Origin: Candidatus Frackibacter sp. WG13
Lineage (GTDB): Bacteria; Bacillota; Halanaerobiia; Halobacteroidales; Acetohalobiaceae
DNA length: 64,000 nucleotides
Assembly (NCBI RefSeq): GCF_900114655.1
Contig: NZ_FOTT01000003.1
Location: forward strand, 62,001 to 126,000
Direction of reading: 5' to 3'
Numbering within the stretch: position 1 is the stretch's first letter; each line of letters opens with the position of its first letter. This document shows positions 7,358 to 16,414 of the stretch, piece by piece. The notes under the pieces were generated by a model that worked only from the letters and a program-made list of their open reading frames with translations, was not told the origin of the DNA and ran no database searches. The translations under genes and the position numbers were made by a program.

Positions 7358-9520
7358 ATTATTAATCAAACTAATAGGACTTTACTTTTTGAGGAAGTAA
7401 ATCCAGAAAAATTAGACTTAATTACTTTAGTAGGTGATGTGAAAGGGATAGAGAGTTTAGATGACGATAAAATAAATGAGATCAATGATCATCTGTTGGT
7501 AGAGAGTTTTGAAGAGTTTTTAAAGAAGTTCAGTCCAACGATCTATTCATATTATAATGCAGCTAATCAACAGGTTGCATATACTGCCAAGAGACCAGAG
7601 GGAATACCAGAGAATTGTGTAAGTGAGATAAAATTAAACCAAAATAATGATTTTCTAAAGATGTTATTTACATTAATTGATACTAAAAAGAGTCAAGGAA
7701 CAAAGAATGTAGACTTTAAATTCGAAAATATTCTCGATATGATTTCCCCTAAGAAAGTAATGGAGGATATAAAACAAGTAAGAAAAGAGATTAACTATTT
7801 ATATGGAAAATACGAAGAACTTGATGATGAAGATCCAAGTAAGTTAGAATTAGGGGATAAGTTAAATATAAAGTTTGAGGAAGCAAGTCATAACTATAAT
7901 AATGTATTAGGTATGTTACCTTTAGCAATTGAGGATATTAAAACCAGGTTGCTATTAGGAGATAGTCAAGATGGTGCTGAAGCTGAAGCAATAGAGGCGG
8001 GAATTCTTACCATGGATAAGCAAGGAGAACTTAAGATATTAGAAGCACCAAAAGAAGAAGAGACTGCTTTAGTAGAACAGAATGAAGAGAACAATAATGC
8101 TTTAGTTGAAGTATTTGAAGAGGATTATGAAGAGATAACTGAGAATCCTACTCCTTATGTAAAGGACTTAGTAGTTAGGACTTTTGCACCTATATCTACG
8201 CCAACTACTGATATAGATGTAGAAAAAGAGGTTCAAAATTATAATAATTATCTTGAATTTTATAAGCAGTCTAAGGATGACTTTGTACAAGCAGCTAAAC
8301 CTTTAATCGAGAAGTTACTTGGGGTTAAGATGTTCTTTGAGCAGTATGAGACTGAAGGTAGAGGTATGAAGCCCCAATTATTAGTTAGCAACTGTAAAGT
8401 AGATATGCTAGTAAAAGCTAATAATAAACCGCGGTTAGAAACATTTTTAAATACAGTCAATAAGAAGAATAACTTTTCAGAGACTATCTGGTTTGGAATA
8501 GTACCAGGGATAGAACTAGAGTCATCAGATAAAGTAAAGACCCGAAGAATTCGTTTTAAAGGAACAGATAAGAGTAATAAACAGAAAGGTAAGACTGTAG
8601 AGTCTTTAACTGCTATACTTGATGTAGTAAAGGATTATAAGATTCAGACATTCTTTAACTTCCAAGCAACTGAAGAGACTACCTTTAATGATATGGCAAC
8701 TAAAGGGGTAGCAAAGTATATAGATAAGACGGAGATGTTAACTCGCCAAGAATATAGTGAGTATGCAATTCCTTGTTTGCCGAATTTCACAGTGATACCT
8801 AAGAATAAGTCTGGAGTAGTTTTAGATAAGAAGATGGTTGCCCTTGATGATGGGGCTACTCTATCTAAAGAAGAGGAAGATATTTTAAAATTATGGTTAG
8901 AAGGGGTATATATAGATGCTTCCTATGTAGCAGCAGGTTTAGTAGCAGCTTATCAATGTTCGGATTATTTAAATGAAAGATTTAAAAGAGTAGATAATTC
9001 TTATCCAGGGGTTAGATTTGACATAGAAAGTGGAGATAATAATTTAAAGGTAACAACAACATTAGCTAAAGAGATAACAGGCTTTACTAATGCAATAAAA
9101 GATTCAATCAATAGAAATAATTTTGGTTTTGTATTTGCTTCTGAGAATGCACAATTAGATGGTAATACTGTTAAGAGGATTACTGTTTATAAAGCAAGGA
9201 GTCTAGAAGTTACAGAGGAAGGATTCGATTCAATCTATAAGACTTTAGTTAGCACTTATATAGAGAGAATTTTACGTTTTAAGACTAGTGATTTCAAACA
9301 AGATAAGATCGTTAAATTCTTTAGCAATAATCCAAATAGCCAAAAGAGCAAATGGCTTGATAGTAAAGGTTATATTAATTCTATATTACAAGATGGTGAT
9401 GATATTACTTATAATATTGACTTGGAAAGTAATACTTGTCAATTAGATCTTGCGTTTAATGGCAATGTTAAGAATTTAGAAGTCAATATTACTAAGAGTA
9501 CTAGTGCAACTGCTAGTTAA
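7358..9520 (+). CDS. probable contractile sheath protein
   Basis: I read this 720-residue protein as the sheath of a T6SS-like contractile machine. It sits immediately before the Hcp-like tube gene and begins the locus that carries the VgrG spikes. The C-terminal 190 residues (from about 530: LSKEEEDILKLWLEGVYIDA, NRNNFGFVFASE, SLEVTEEGFDSIYKTLVST, then a last beta-rich stretch ending VKNLEVNITKS) have the layout of TssC/phage sheath C-terminal domains. The middle has an acidic linker (residues about 220-270). The frame is open from 7328. The only good SD (AAAGGGGAGA, 7341-7350) points to an ATT codon at 7358, since GTG 7439 has no SD and would discard an evidently coding stretch (TLLFEEVNPEKLDL). 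Function is inferred from context and fold-like pattern, not from a clear motif. Confidence 0.6.
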   Translation: MINQTNRTLLFEEVNPEKLDLITLVGDVKGIESLDDDKINEINDHLLVESFEEFLKKFSPTIYSYYNAANQQVAYTAKRPEGIPENCVSEIKLNQNNDFLKMLFTLIDTKKSQGTKNVDFKFENILDMISPKKVMEDIKQVRKEINYLYGKYEELDDEDPSKLELGDKLNIKFEEASHNYNNVLGMLPLAIEDIKTRLLLGDSQDGAEAEAIEAGILTMDKQGELKILEAPKEEETALVEQNEENNNALVEVFEEDYEEITENPTPYVKDLVVRTFAPISTPTTDIDVEKEVQNYNNYLEFYKQSKDDFVQAAKPLIEKLLGVKMFFEQYETEGRGMKPQLLVSNCKVDMLVKANNKPRLETFLNTVNKKNNFSETIWFGIVPGIELESSDKVKTRRIRFKGTDKSNKQKGKTVESLTAILDVVKDYKIQTFFNFQATEETTFNDMATKGVAKYIDKTEMLTRQEYSEYAIPCLPNFTVIPKNKSGVVLDKKMVALDDGATLSKEEEDILKLWLEGVYIDASYVAAGLVAAYQCSDYLNERFKRVDNSYPGVRFDIESGDNNLKVTTTLAKEITGFTNAIKDSINRNNFGFVFASENAQLDGNTVKRITVYKARSLEVTEEGFDSIYKTLVSTYIERILRFKTSDFKQDKIVKFFSNNPNSQKSKWLDSKGYINSILQDGDDITYNIDLESNTCQLDLAFNGNVKNLEVNITKSTSATAS

Positions 9521-9542
9521 TTAGAAGACAAATTATTTAGAT

Positions 9543-9570
9543 ATTAATACATATATGATGATGTGTTAAT
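9543..9570 (+). other. stem-loop between sheath and tube genes
   Basis: ATTAATACAT (9543-9552) pairs with ATGTGTTAAT (9561-9570) over an 8-nt loop; no T-run follows. It may protect or process the tube mRNA, which must be made in excess. Confidence 0.5.
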
Positions 9571-9605
9571 ATAGATAACTTATATTATATAGGGGGATGG
9601 TAATT

Positions 9606-10034
9606 ATGGGATTTAGATTAACGATTGAAGGGCAAAGTGGAACTATTAAGTTAGGAAAGGATAATATTACGACCGCATCTTACAAGTCAGATTCTCCAGA
9701 TGCTTCTAATGCGAAAGCTACAGATATTGGAACAGAATTGAGAGTTTCTGGAAAGATTATAACACCTGTAGATGGCAAACCAGATGATACAAAAAGGCTT
9801 GCGACATGGTCTTTGGTAAGTGCTGAAAAGGCAGATGCCTACAGAAAGGCTACTTTGGAAGTAATTGCAGGAGATCAAGTAGTAAGAAAAGTAGATTTGC
9901 CAAACGCATTTATAGTAGATTATGAAGAAGATTTTGGCCATACTGAGGGAATTGGTACTTTTGAGTTATTCCTCAAGCAGAAGAAGGATAAGAATGACTT
10001 AGTTGCTATTGAAGGTGGATATGCTGTAGGCTAA
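9606..10034 (+). CDS. Hcp-like tube protein
   Basis: The 142-residue protein has the size and beta-rich pattern of Hcp/tail-tube proteins: an N-terminal strand FRLTIEGQSGTIKLG, a central helix around residues 72-84, then LEVIAG..VVRKVDLPNAFIVDYEEDFG and a closing GTFELFLKQKK. Hcp rings stack into the tube that the sheath drives out. ATG 9606 is preferred over ATG 9597 because the SD AGGGGG at 9591-9596 is correctly placed only for it. It lies directly after the sheath candidate and before a terminator, the arrangement expected for highly expressed structural subunits. Confidence 0.7.
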   Translation: MGFRLTIEGQSGTIKLGKDNITTASYKSDSPDASNAKATDIGTELRVSGKIITPVDGKPDDTKRLATWSLVSAEKADAYRKATLEVIAGDQVVRKVDLPNAFIVDYEEDFGHTEGIGTFELFLKQKKDKNDLVAIEGGYAVG

Positions 10035-10054
10035 AACTGAAGAGGCAAGTTGAA

Positions 10055-10086
10055 AGGGGCAATTTAGAGATTGCTCCTTTTTATTT
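10055..10086 (+). terminator. terminator after the tube gene
   Basis: GGGGCAAT and ATTGCTCC form a hairpin followed by TTTTTATTT. Read-through would feed the downstream genes, so this hairpin can set a high sheath/tube to effector ratio. Confidence 0.75.
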
Positions 10087-10154
10087 ATCATATGGCATTT
10101 TTAGGAAGGTGGTTTGGGAGTTTAGTAGAATTATATAGTTTGGGAAGGGTTAAT

Positions 10155-10336
10155 ATAGTTGACAGTTGATAGTTGACAGTTAAGACCATTAAAACCTCAA
10201 AGCGATTAGACACAGACTTACTCAGACGGGACACAGACTAATGACAATTAACAATTAAGAGCATTAAACTTTGAATTAAAGTTTGAAATCTTAATAGAAT
10301 TACAAATCTTTGTAGTTGTATTGAGATTTTGAGCTA
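10155..10336 (+). repeat. intergenic repeat, copy 1
   Basis: It shares with 12244-12453 the iterated GTTGACAGTTGA element, the segment GACACAGACTTACTCAGAC and the 3' part TTGTATT.AGATTTT. It marks the upstream border of the first copy of the duplicated module. Confidence 0.75.
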
Positions 10337-10386
10337 TTAATTCTGACGATAATGATGAATAACATAAGCGAGGAGAGATAATAAAA

Positions 10387-11454
10387 ATGGGAAATAAGAA
10401 GAAAAATAGTTGGTTGACTGGGTTAATAATAGCATTGATTATAATTTCATTACCACCAGCATTTATGTATATTAAGTCGTTAAGTGATGGTACTGATGTT
10501 GGGAAGGTAAGAAGAAAAATAAAGGAGCACCTTTATAAAGAATATGGTAAAGAATTTGTAGTGGATAGAATAGGAATAAGAAGTAGTCGGGGTCAAGAAT
10601 TTTATCAAGCAAGAATCTATCCTAAATCAATTATTGGAACCAATAAAGAACGGGACGAGTATTATTATTCAACGGCCTCTGTAAGCAAAAAATCTTTTGA
10701 TAGATTAGGTGGAGTTGGAGATGGTTATTCGATAGTTCAAATGAATATAGGATCAGAAGAATATTTATTACCTAAAACAAAAGAGATATTTGGGAAAAGA
10801 GTATTGCTAAAGACGGATGTTAAGTATAAAAAAAGAGAGAGTGAGGATTTTTTTGGATGGCGATTAGAATCCAACTTTGAAAAGATGTTGAATAAAACAA
10901 AAAATAATCCTAAGGATAATAGAATTGAATTAAACCTTCAGGTTTATATCTTTAATCGAATAGATGATAAAAAAGAGAAAGAAAAAAGACGGCAGCAGAT
11001 ATTTGATTTTGTGCAGTATTTAAAAGATGAAGGGTTGTTTGAGTATTTAGAATTAGGAGTAATATTTATTGATGAAAGAGTTTTAGCACCTAGTTATGAT
11101 AAATTTAGGAGTAAAATATATAGGTCAGATGAAGTAGTAGTAGAAGTAGAAGGTGAGGAAATATATATGCCTCCAATGAAATTAAGAAGAGAGATGTCAA
11201 AAGTATTGCAAGAAGAACTAGACAAGATGAGTGAAAAAGAGTTGTTGGTTAGTATGAGAAAGATAAATAAAGAAGATTTAACTTATGATGGGATAAGAGA
11301 ATATAATGGTCAATATCAATGTTGGATATATTCTATAGGAATATTAGAAGAAAAATATAGTTCTTCAATAACAAAAAAGGATAGAGAAAGAACATATGAT
11401 AAAATAAGCGATGTAGAATTGATTAAATATAAGAAATATATTTATATAAATTAA
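10387..11454 (+). CDS. membrane-anchored protein, candidate immunity or adaptor (copy 1)
   Basis: I do not recognise this 355-residue protein. It has one N-terminal membrane helix (residues 11-30, GLIIALIIISLPPAFMYI) after a Lys-rich start and no lipobox Cys, so it should stay membrane-anchored with its body outside. It is a clear paralog of the lipoprotein at 12475 (shared RIYPKSIIGT, GERVLLKTDVKYKKR-like, FDFVQYLKDEGLFEYLELG and VIFIDERVLAPS). Each copy stands directly before an effector-like gene, 12-16 bp away. That pairing suggests an immunity protein protecting the cell envelope, or an adaptor. This is inference from position only. Confidence 0.6.
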   Translation: MGNKKKNSWLTGLIIALIIISLPPAFMYIKSLSDGTDVGKVRRKIKEHLYKEYGKEFVVDRIGIRSSRGQEFYQARIYPKSIIGTNKERDEYYYSTASVSKKSFDRLGGVGDGYSIVQMNIGSEEYLLPKTKEIFGKRVLLKTDVKYKKRESEDFFGWRLESNFEKMLNKTKNNPKDNRIELNLQVYIFNRIDDKKEKEKRRQQIFDFVQYLKDEGLFEYLELGVIFIDERVLAPSYDKFRSKIYRSDEVVVEVEGEEIYMPPMKLRREMSKVLQEELDKMSEKELLVSMRKINKEDLTYDGIREYNGQYQCWIYSIGILEEKYSSSITKKDRERTYDKISDVELIKYKKYIYIN

Positions 11455-11466
11455 GGAGGGGAAGAG

Positions 11467-12258
11467 ATGAGTACAGCTGAAAACAATTCAGTAATAACAC
11501 ATAAAGAGTTATTGACATTCAGTAATTTAACAAATTTAGAATGGGAATTTGTAGGATTAACATCTGGTGATAGTGATGATGAAAAGAAGAGGTCAACTCA
11601 ACTAAATGACCTATTAAATCCAGAATTATTTGTAAGATATGATGCTGATAGTGATTCATATTTTTATCCGTACCTCAAGGGTAAAACTGGAAAGAATATT
11701 AATCTTACAGATGAAGATAGAGAAAAAGGCAAAGCTGAGTTACGCAAACACGCTGGAATAGCAATGGAGTATTTAGAGAAATGGCAAAGATGGCAGGATA
11801 CAAGTGAGAAAGAAGGTACTGACGAAGGTAGCTTTTTAGGAGATTGGGAAGTAATCTATGCCGCAGATAATTATAAGATAATAGCAGATTTTTTTGATGA
11901 TTTATATGCAGCTAAATATGGGGAGGAGCCTAATCCAGCTGAGAGGCCATATTCAAGCAGAGGAGAATTAGATGATAAAAAGAAGGCAATGACAACTTTA
12001 GAAATAATAACTAAGGGAGTCGATATAGCAGCAACCCTGCTACCTATAGCGGTAGAAATTAAATTTGCTGACGAAGTGTTAGGAATTAAAAAGACTTCTT
12101 ATGCAGACGATATATTACCTGATGTTAATAAAACTTTAGAGAAGATAACTACAGGTGATAAGTTATTTCAATTAGATGAAATATTGGAGTTAAGTGAAAA
12201 ACGTTGTGCTTTAGCTTCTATTTATTCTTCATCTAAGATAATAATAGTTGACAGTTGA
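11467..12258 (+). pseudogene. truncated effector-like gene (orphan copy)
   Basis: The first 235 or so residues are homologous to the N-terminus of the 951-residue protein at 13534 (ITHKELLTFSNLTNLEW, AGIAMEYLEKW, DWEVIYAADNYK). Homology ends where the second intergenic repeat begins: the last codons (KIIIVDS, stop TGA 12256) are encoded by the GTTGACAGTTGA repeat itself. The lipase-like and C-terminal parts found in the full-length paralog are absent. It looks like an orphan effector head left after a module was inserted or duplicated through the repeats. It could still be translated as a 263-residue protein. Confidence 0.7.
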
Positions 12259-12453
12259 CAATTGACAGTTGACAGTTAAGACCTTAAGACATTAAAATCT
12301 ATAAACCTTAAAAAATAATTAGACACAGACTTACTCAGACAAGACACAGACTATGGATAATTGATAGTTAAAAACATTAAAATCTTTAAAACCCTTCACA
12401 GTTTGAAGTCTTGATAGAGCTATAAATTTTGTGGTTGTATTAAGATTTTAAAC
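12244..12453 (+). repeat. intergenic repeat, copy 2
   Basis: Second copy of the sequence at 10155-10336. It overlaps the last codons of the truncated effector and supplies its stop codon, so it marks the recombination joint of the duplicated module. Confidence 0.75.
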
Positions 12454-12474
12454 TAAAACAAAGAGGTGAAGAAA

Positions 12475-13518
12475 ATGAAAAGATACAAGAAGGTGATACT
12501 TTTATTAGTAATAGTTATCTTAAGTATTATTCTAACAGCTTGTACAGGTGGTCATGATGTTGAAAAGGTAAGAGCAAAGATAAAAGATTATCTTTATAAA
12601 AAGTATGGAGAAGAGTTTGTAGTAGATAGGATAGGGACGAGAAATGATGATGGAATAACTGAGTATGTCGCACGAATATATCCTAAATCAATAATTGGCA
12701 CGCATAAAGAGGGAGATAGGTATTATTATGGTAGTGCAAGTATTGATAAGCGTGCTTTTGGGAGATTAGAGAAACCTGGAGATAATTATGGATTAATTCA
12801 AATAAACTTGGGAGCAGAAAAATATTTGCTACCTAAAGCAAAAAAAATATTTGGAGAAAGAGTGTTATTAAAAACAGATGTTAAGTATAAGAAAAGACAG
12901 AGCACGGGATTTTATGCCTGGTATAAAGAACCTAGTTTTTTAAAAGCTATGGAAGAATTAAAAGCTCATCCTGAAAAGAGAAGGATAGAGTTAGAGTTAT
13001 ATGTATATATATTTAATCGGATAGAGGATAAGAAAGAGAAGGAAAAGAGAAGAAAACAGATATTTAATTTTGTTCAGTATTTAAAGGATGAAGGTTTATT
13101 TAAGTACTTAGAGTTAGGAGTAATATTTATAGATGAAAGGGTTTTAGCACCAAGTTTTAGAGAATATAGTAGTGAAGTTTACTTCTCTGATAAGGTAGAA
13201 AAAGAAGTAGATGGTGAAACAGTGTATTTACCACCAATGGAATTGCGAAAAGAAATGTCAAAAGTGTTACAAAAAGAGGTAGATAAGATGAGTAAAGAAG
13301 AGTTGTTAGCAAATATGAAGAAGATACGGAAGAGTGAATTGACATATAAAGAAATAAATAAAAATAATGCACAAGCTTCTTTTTATTTATATTCTCCTAA
13401 AATAGCAAATGAAAAATATAAGACAGCTTTAAAAAAAGGTATATTAGAGGAAAAAGAATATAATGATGTAAATGAAATTGTAATAGAAAGTGAGTTTGAA
13501 TATATTTATGTTGATTAA
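12475..13518 (+). CDS. lipoprotein, candidate immunity or adaptor (copy 2)
   Basis: This 347-residue paralog of the gene at 10387 has a typical lipoprotein signal: a Lys-rich start, a hydrophobic run and the lipobox LTAC with Cys22, followed by TGG. Mature protein would be lipid-anchored on the outside of the inner membrane or sent on to the outer membrane. The body is Lys/Glu-rich and closely similar to copy 1 from YLYKKYGEEFVVDRIG onward. ATG 12475 is chosen over GTG 12466 because the SD AGAGGTGA at 12462-12469 overlaps the GTG. It is followed 15 bp later by the full-length effector-like gene. Function unknown; immunity is a guess from pairing. Confidence 0.65.
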   Translation: MKRYKKVILLLVIVILSIILTACTGGHDVEKVRAKIKDYLYKKYGEEFVVDRIGTRNDDGITEYVARIYPKSIIGTHKEGDRYYYGSASIDKRAFGRLEKPGDNYGLIQINLGAEKYLLPKAKKIFGERVLLKTDVKYKKRQSTGFYAWYKEPSFLKAMEELKAHPEKRRIELELYVYIFNRIEDKKEKEKRRKQIFNFVQYLKDEGLFKYLELGVIFIDERVLAPSFREYSSEVYFSDKVEKEVDGETVYLPPMELRKEMSKVLQKEVDKMSKEELLANMKKIRKSELTYKEINKNNAQASFYLYSPKIANEKYKTALKKGILEEKEYNDVNEIVIESEFEYIYVD

Positions 13519-13533
13519 GGAGGCGAAAATAGA

Positions 13534-16389
13534 GTGACTACAAATAGTGGAGTAAAAAGTTCAATATCTCATAAAGAAGCATTAACTTTTAATAACTTAA
13601 CAAATTTAGAATGGCAGTTTGTTGAATTATATAATCAAACGACGGGAAAAAGGAAGAACAATCTCTTTTTAAATGACCTTCTAAAACCTGAATTATTTGT
13701 TGAAACAGATGAATATGGAGAAGTAATAGAATACAAATACGGTGGTTTAGATGAAGAAGGAAACTACAAAAAAGAAGAAGGAATAGTAGAGCTACGCCAA
13801 AACGCAGGAATAGCTATGGAATACCTGGAAAAGTGGGAAGACGAAGGACTTGAGGAAGCTAGATTCATGCAGGATTGGGAGGTTATCTATGCTGCTGATA
13901 ACTATAAGGTAGTTACAGATTATTTAGATGATACATATGACAGAATTCAAAAGAAGTTAAACTTAAATTCTAATAACAAACCAAAGCTATATCCAACACG
14001 CCAAGAACTTGAAGATGTTGAAAAACTACAGAGAAGGGTGGAAATTGGGTATAAGGTATTTGATGGGGTATTAGATATAGCGCTTAATTGGGGTGATTTG
14101 GCTAAGAGTTCAATAGACTTGAGTGATAAGATAGTGAAAGAGGTTAGTCAAAAAGCTTTAAAAGGCTTAGCTAAAGAGCTAGATGATAATATTATTTTAC
14201 AATTGCTTACCTTGGGGTATCTTTCGAGAGATGATTTAAAGAAGGTATGTCAAGAGTTAGGTAAAATCGGTGGTAAAGCTTATATGGATTTGAAAGAAGA
14301 GGATAAGTTTGTAGATGAATTAGAAGAGATACTTAAAAATTCTTCTGTATTAATAACAGAAGAACTCAATCTAGATGATACAGGATTTAGAGTAGTGGCT
14401 TTTAAAAAAGGTGAGGATATAGTAATAGCTTATAAAGGTCATAAAACAACTGACAGTCAATTGCTTCCTGAAGAAAAAGATTACTTGCAAATTGTTTTTA
14501 ATAAAATTAAAAGAGACAACAAAGATGCAAAGAGAATAAAATTTACTGGATATGAAGGAGGAGCAGAGTTAGGTTTTATAAATACTCTTAATATTTCATT
14601 AGACCAAGATAGTTTAAATAAGAAACAAACAATAGATAGAATAACTGCAACTCTTTTCTATAATAAAATAGAAGAGGTAAAGGGATTGATAGATTTTACT
14701 CCCGAAGACTTACATAAAAATTATAAAAGTAATATTAAAATAATGATAAAATCATCAGTTAAGGATATTCCAAATGGTCTTGCTAAAAAGACATTTTTGT
14801 TAGTAGTAACTACAGGACTTATGACTTATTTTGGGAAGACTATTGCATTAGGGGTTATAGGAAGTAATATATTATTGATTTTGGTCGGGGTAATTGCATC
14901 TACTGGAATAGATTTTTTAATTACTTGGTTTGGAAGTGAGAAAGTAAAAGAAATATATGACTTGTTAATAGATTTAAAATTAATAGAACCAAAACAAAGT
15001 GGTATAAAGGGATATGTAACTGATAAATATATAAATCAAAATTATATTGAAATTAAAATAGATGAAGGTGAAGAGATAAAGATAAAAAAAGAGCATGCGA
15101 TATTCCTTATTTTTAATCATGTAAAAAATAATAATTTTAAGAATATAACTGAATCAATAACCAAGTATGGTAATTTAGAATATAAAATTAAGAATGAAAT
15201 TACTGCATCTACAGTTACAAGTAGAAGTGCAACTTCTAATACAGAATATTGGAAATTAGAAAAAATTAATGGAGAGATTTATGAAATTACAGAGGTGATA
15301 GAAGAGAAAACATCAGTTTCTAGAAGTGTTAATACTAGTATTATTAACATGTCATTAAGTTCAGAGCATAAAAAAGAAATTACAAAAGGGATTATGAGTG
15401 CGAATTTAATACAAGTACTAGGTATTATGCAAAGAAATTATAAAGAAAAGAAGCAAGATGCTTTTGAATTCATTTATACTACCAGGGAGGGAATAAGTCT
15501 TTCCAACGAAATAACTCAGGCAATAAAAGAAAATATTCCTATTAGTAATTCAGATTTAGCAAATGAATTTGTTTTTATGCCTTATTTAGATGCAAAAGGT
15601 AATATCAATGAAGAAAAACCGAAATTAAGAGAAGAATATATAGCCAGTGTATTAAAAAGTTCAATAATTTATAATTATTTGAAAAAATCAAGGTCCAAAA
15701 CTAGAGGTTACGGTTTTGAACATGCCTTAAATAATTTAAAATATAAGAAGGAAGAATTAGAAGAGATTGGTCATGATTTTGAAGGTAGAGAGGTAAATAA
15801 AGAATTCATAAAAATAATGCATGAATTACAGTATGGTAGTGGAGAGGTTCAAAGCCATAGCTCACGAGACATTAGTAATTGTAAAATATCTCCTTACCAT
15901 TACAAAAATATATTAGAAATGTTAAGAAATGATAAAGGATTATTAGAGAACTTATATGAAGAAAAAGAGATTAAAGAAGTAAATCCGCGTGCTGCTTATC
16001 AATTTATAAATAATGAACTAGATGGTATGGTTATAATTAATTCAAATAATAAGCTCGAATATAAGTATAACCCTCATGACTATATTATTGGAGGAAAATT
16101 AACTCTATATGCTTTAAATCTTTCTCAGGCAGTAAAAGAGAGGGACGAAACACCGTTTAAAAGAATACCACAAGAAGAATTTATGAATGTCTTAGAGATA
16201 AATGAAATGATTAAGAATAATTCTGGTGAAATAATTGATTTTGAAGATTTAGATATCGAAGTGCCAAAAGAAGACTTATATGATGACAATATAGATATCT
16301 TAATAGAAAAATTAAATAATTCAAGTAATATAAACCGTTCTTCAAAAACAAATACAGAAATATTGGCTGAAGAATTTGGACTTAAATAA
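13534..16389 (+). CDS. large effector-like protein with degenerate lipase core
   Basis: The 951-residue product starts at GTG 13534 with SD AAGGAGG. Residues 1-150 form a domain shared with the truncated gene upstream, probably a delivery or adaptor head. Residues about 285-350 resemble the first half of a class-3-type lipase fold (FRVVAFKKGEDIVIAYKG, then RIKFTGYEGGAELGF), but the nucleophile position of GxSxG is Glu341, not Ser. Two membrane helices follow at about 420-470 (FLLVVTTGLMTYFG, ILLILVGVIASTGIDFLI). A later segment YKYNPHDYIIGG echoes the true lipase motif of the next gene. I infer a membrane-active or inactive effector of the injection system; no family is recognised with confidence. 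Confidence 0.55.
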   Translation: MTTNSGVKSSISHKEALTFNNLTNLEWQFVELYNQTTGKRKNNLFLNDLLKPELFVETDEYGEVIEYKYGGLDEEGNYKKEEGIVELRQNAGIAMEYLEKWEDEGLEEARFMQDWEVIYAADNYKVVTDYLDDTYDRIQKKLNLNSNNKPKLYPTRQELEDVEKLQRRVEIGYKVFDGVLDIALNWGDLAKSSIDLSDKIVKEVSQKALKGLAKELDDNIILQLLTLGYLSRDDLKKVCQELGKIGGKAYMDLKEEDKFVDELEEILKNSSVLITEELNLDDTGFRVVAFKKGEDIVIAYKGHKTTDSQLLPEEKDYLQIVFNKIKRDNKDAKRIKFTGYEGGAELGFINTLNISLDQDSLNKKQTIDRITATLFYNKIEEVKGLIDFTPEDLHKNYKSNIKIMIKSSVKDIPNGLAKKTFLLVVTTGLMTYFGKTIALGVIGSNILLILVGVIASTGIDFLITWFGSEKVKEIYDLLIDLKLIEPKQSGIKGYVTDKYINQNYIEIKIDEGEEIKIKKEHAIFLIFNHVKNNNFKNITESITKYGNLEYKIKNEITASTVTSRSATSNTEYWKLEKINGEIYEITEVIEEKTSVSRSVNTSIINMSLSSEHKKEITKGIMSANLIQVLGIMQRNYKEKKQDAFEFIYTTREGISLSNEITQAIKENIPISNSDLANEFVFMPYLDAKGNINEEKPKLREEYIASVLKSSIIYNYLKKSRSKTRGYGFEHALNNLKYKKEELEEIGHDFEGREVNKEFIKIMHELQYGSGEVQSHSSRDISNCKISPYHYKNILEMLRNDKGLLENLYEEKEIKEVNPRAAYQFINNELDGMVIINSNNKLEYKYNPHDYIIGGKLTLYALNLSQAVKERDETPFKRIPQEEFMNVLEINEMIKNNSGEIIDFEDLDIEVPKEDLYDDNIDILIEKLNNSSNINRSSKTNTEILAEEFGLK

Positions 16390-16414
16390 TAGATAGTTTT
16401 ATGGGGGTGACGAT

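Larger units (their letters stand above)
10035..10386 (+). other. gene-free stretch with duplicated intergenic sequence
   Basis: After the terminator the 352-bp gap contains no convincing ORF. From 10155 it consists of short AGTTGACAGTTGA-type iterations and then sequence that recurs before the second lipoprotein gene (12244-12453). Confidence 0.6.
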
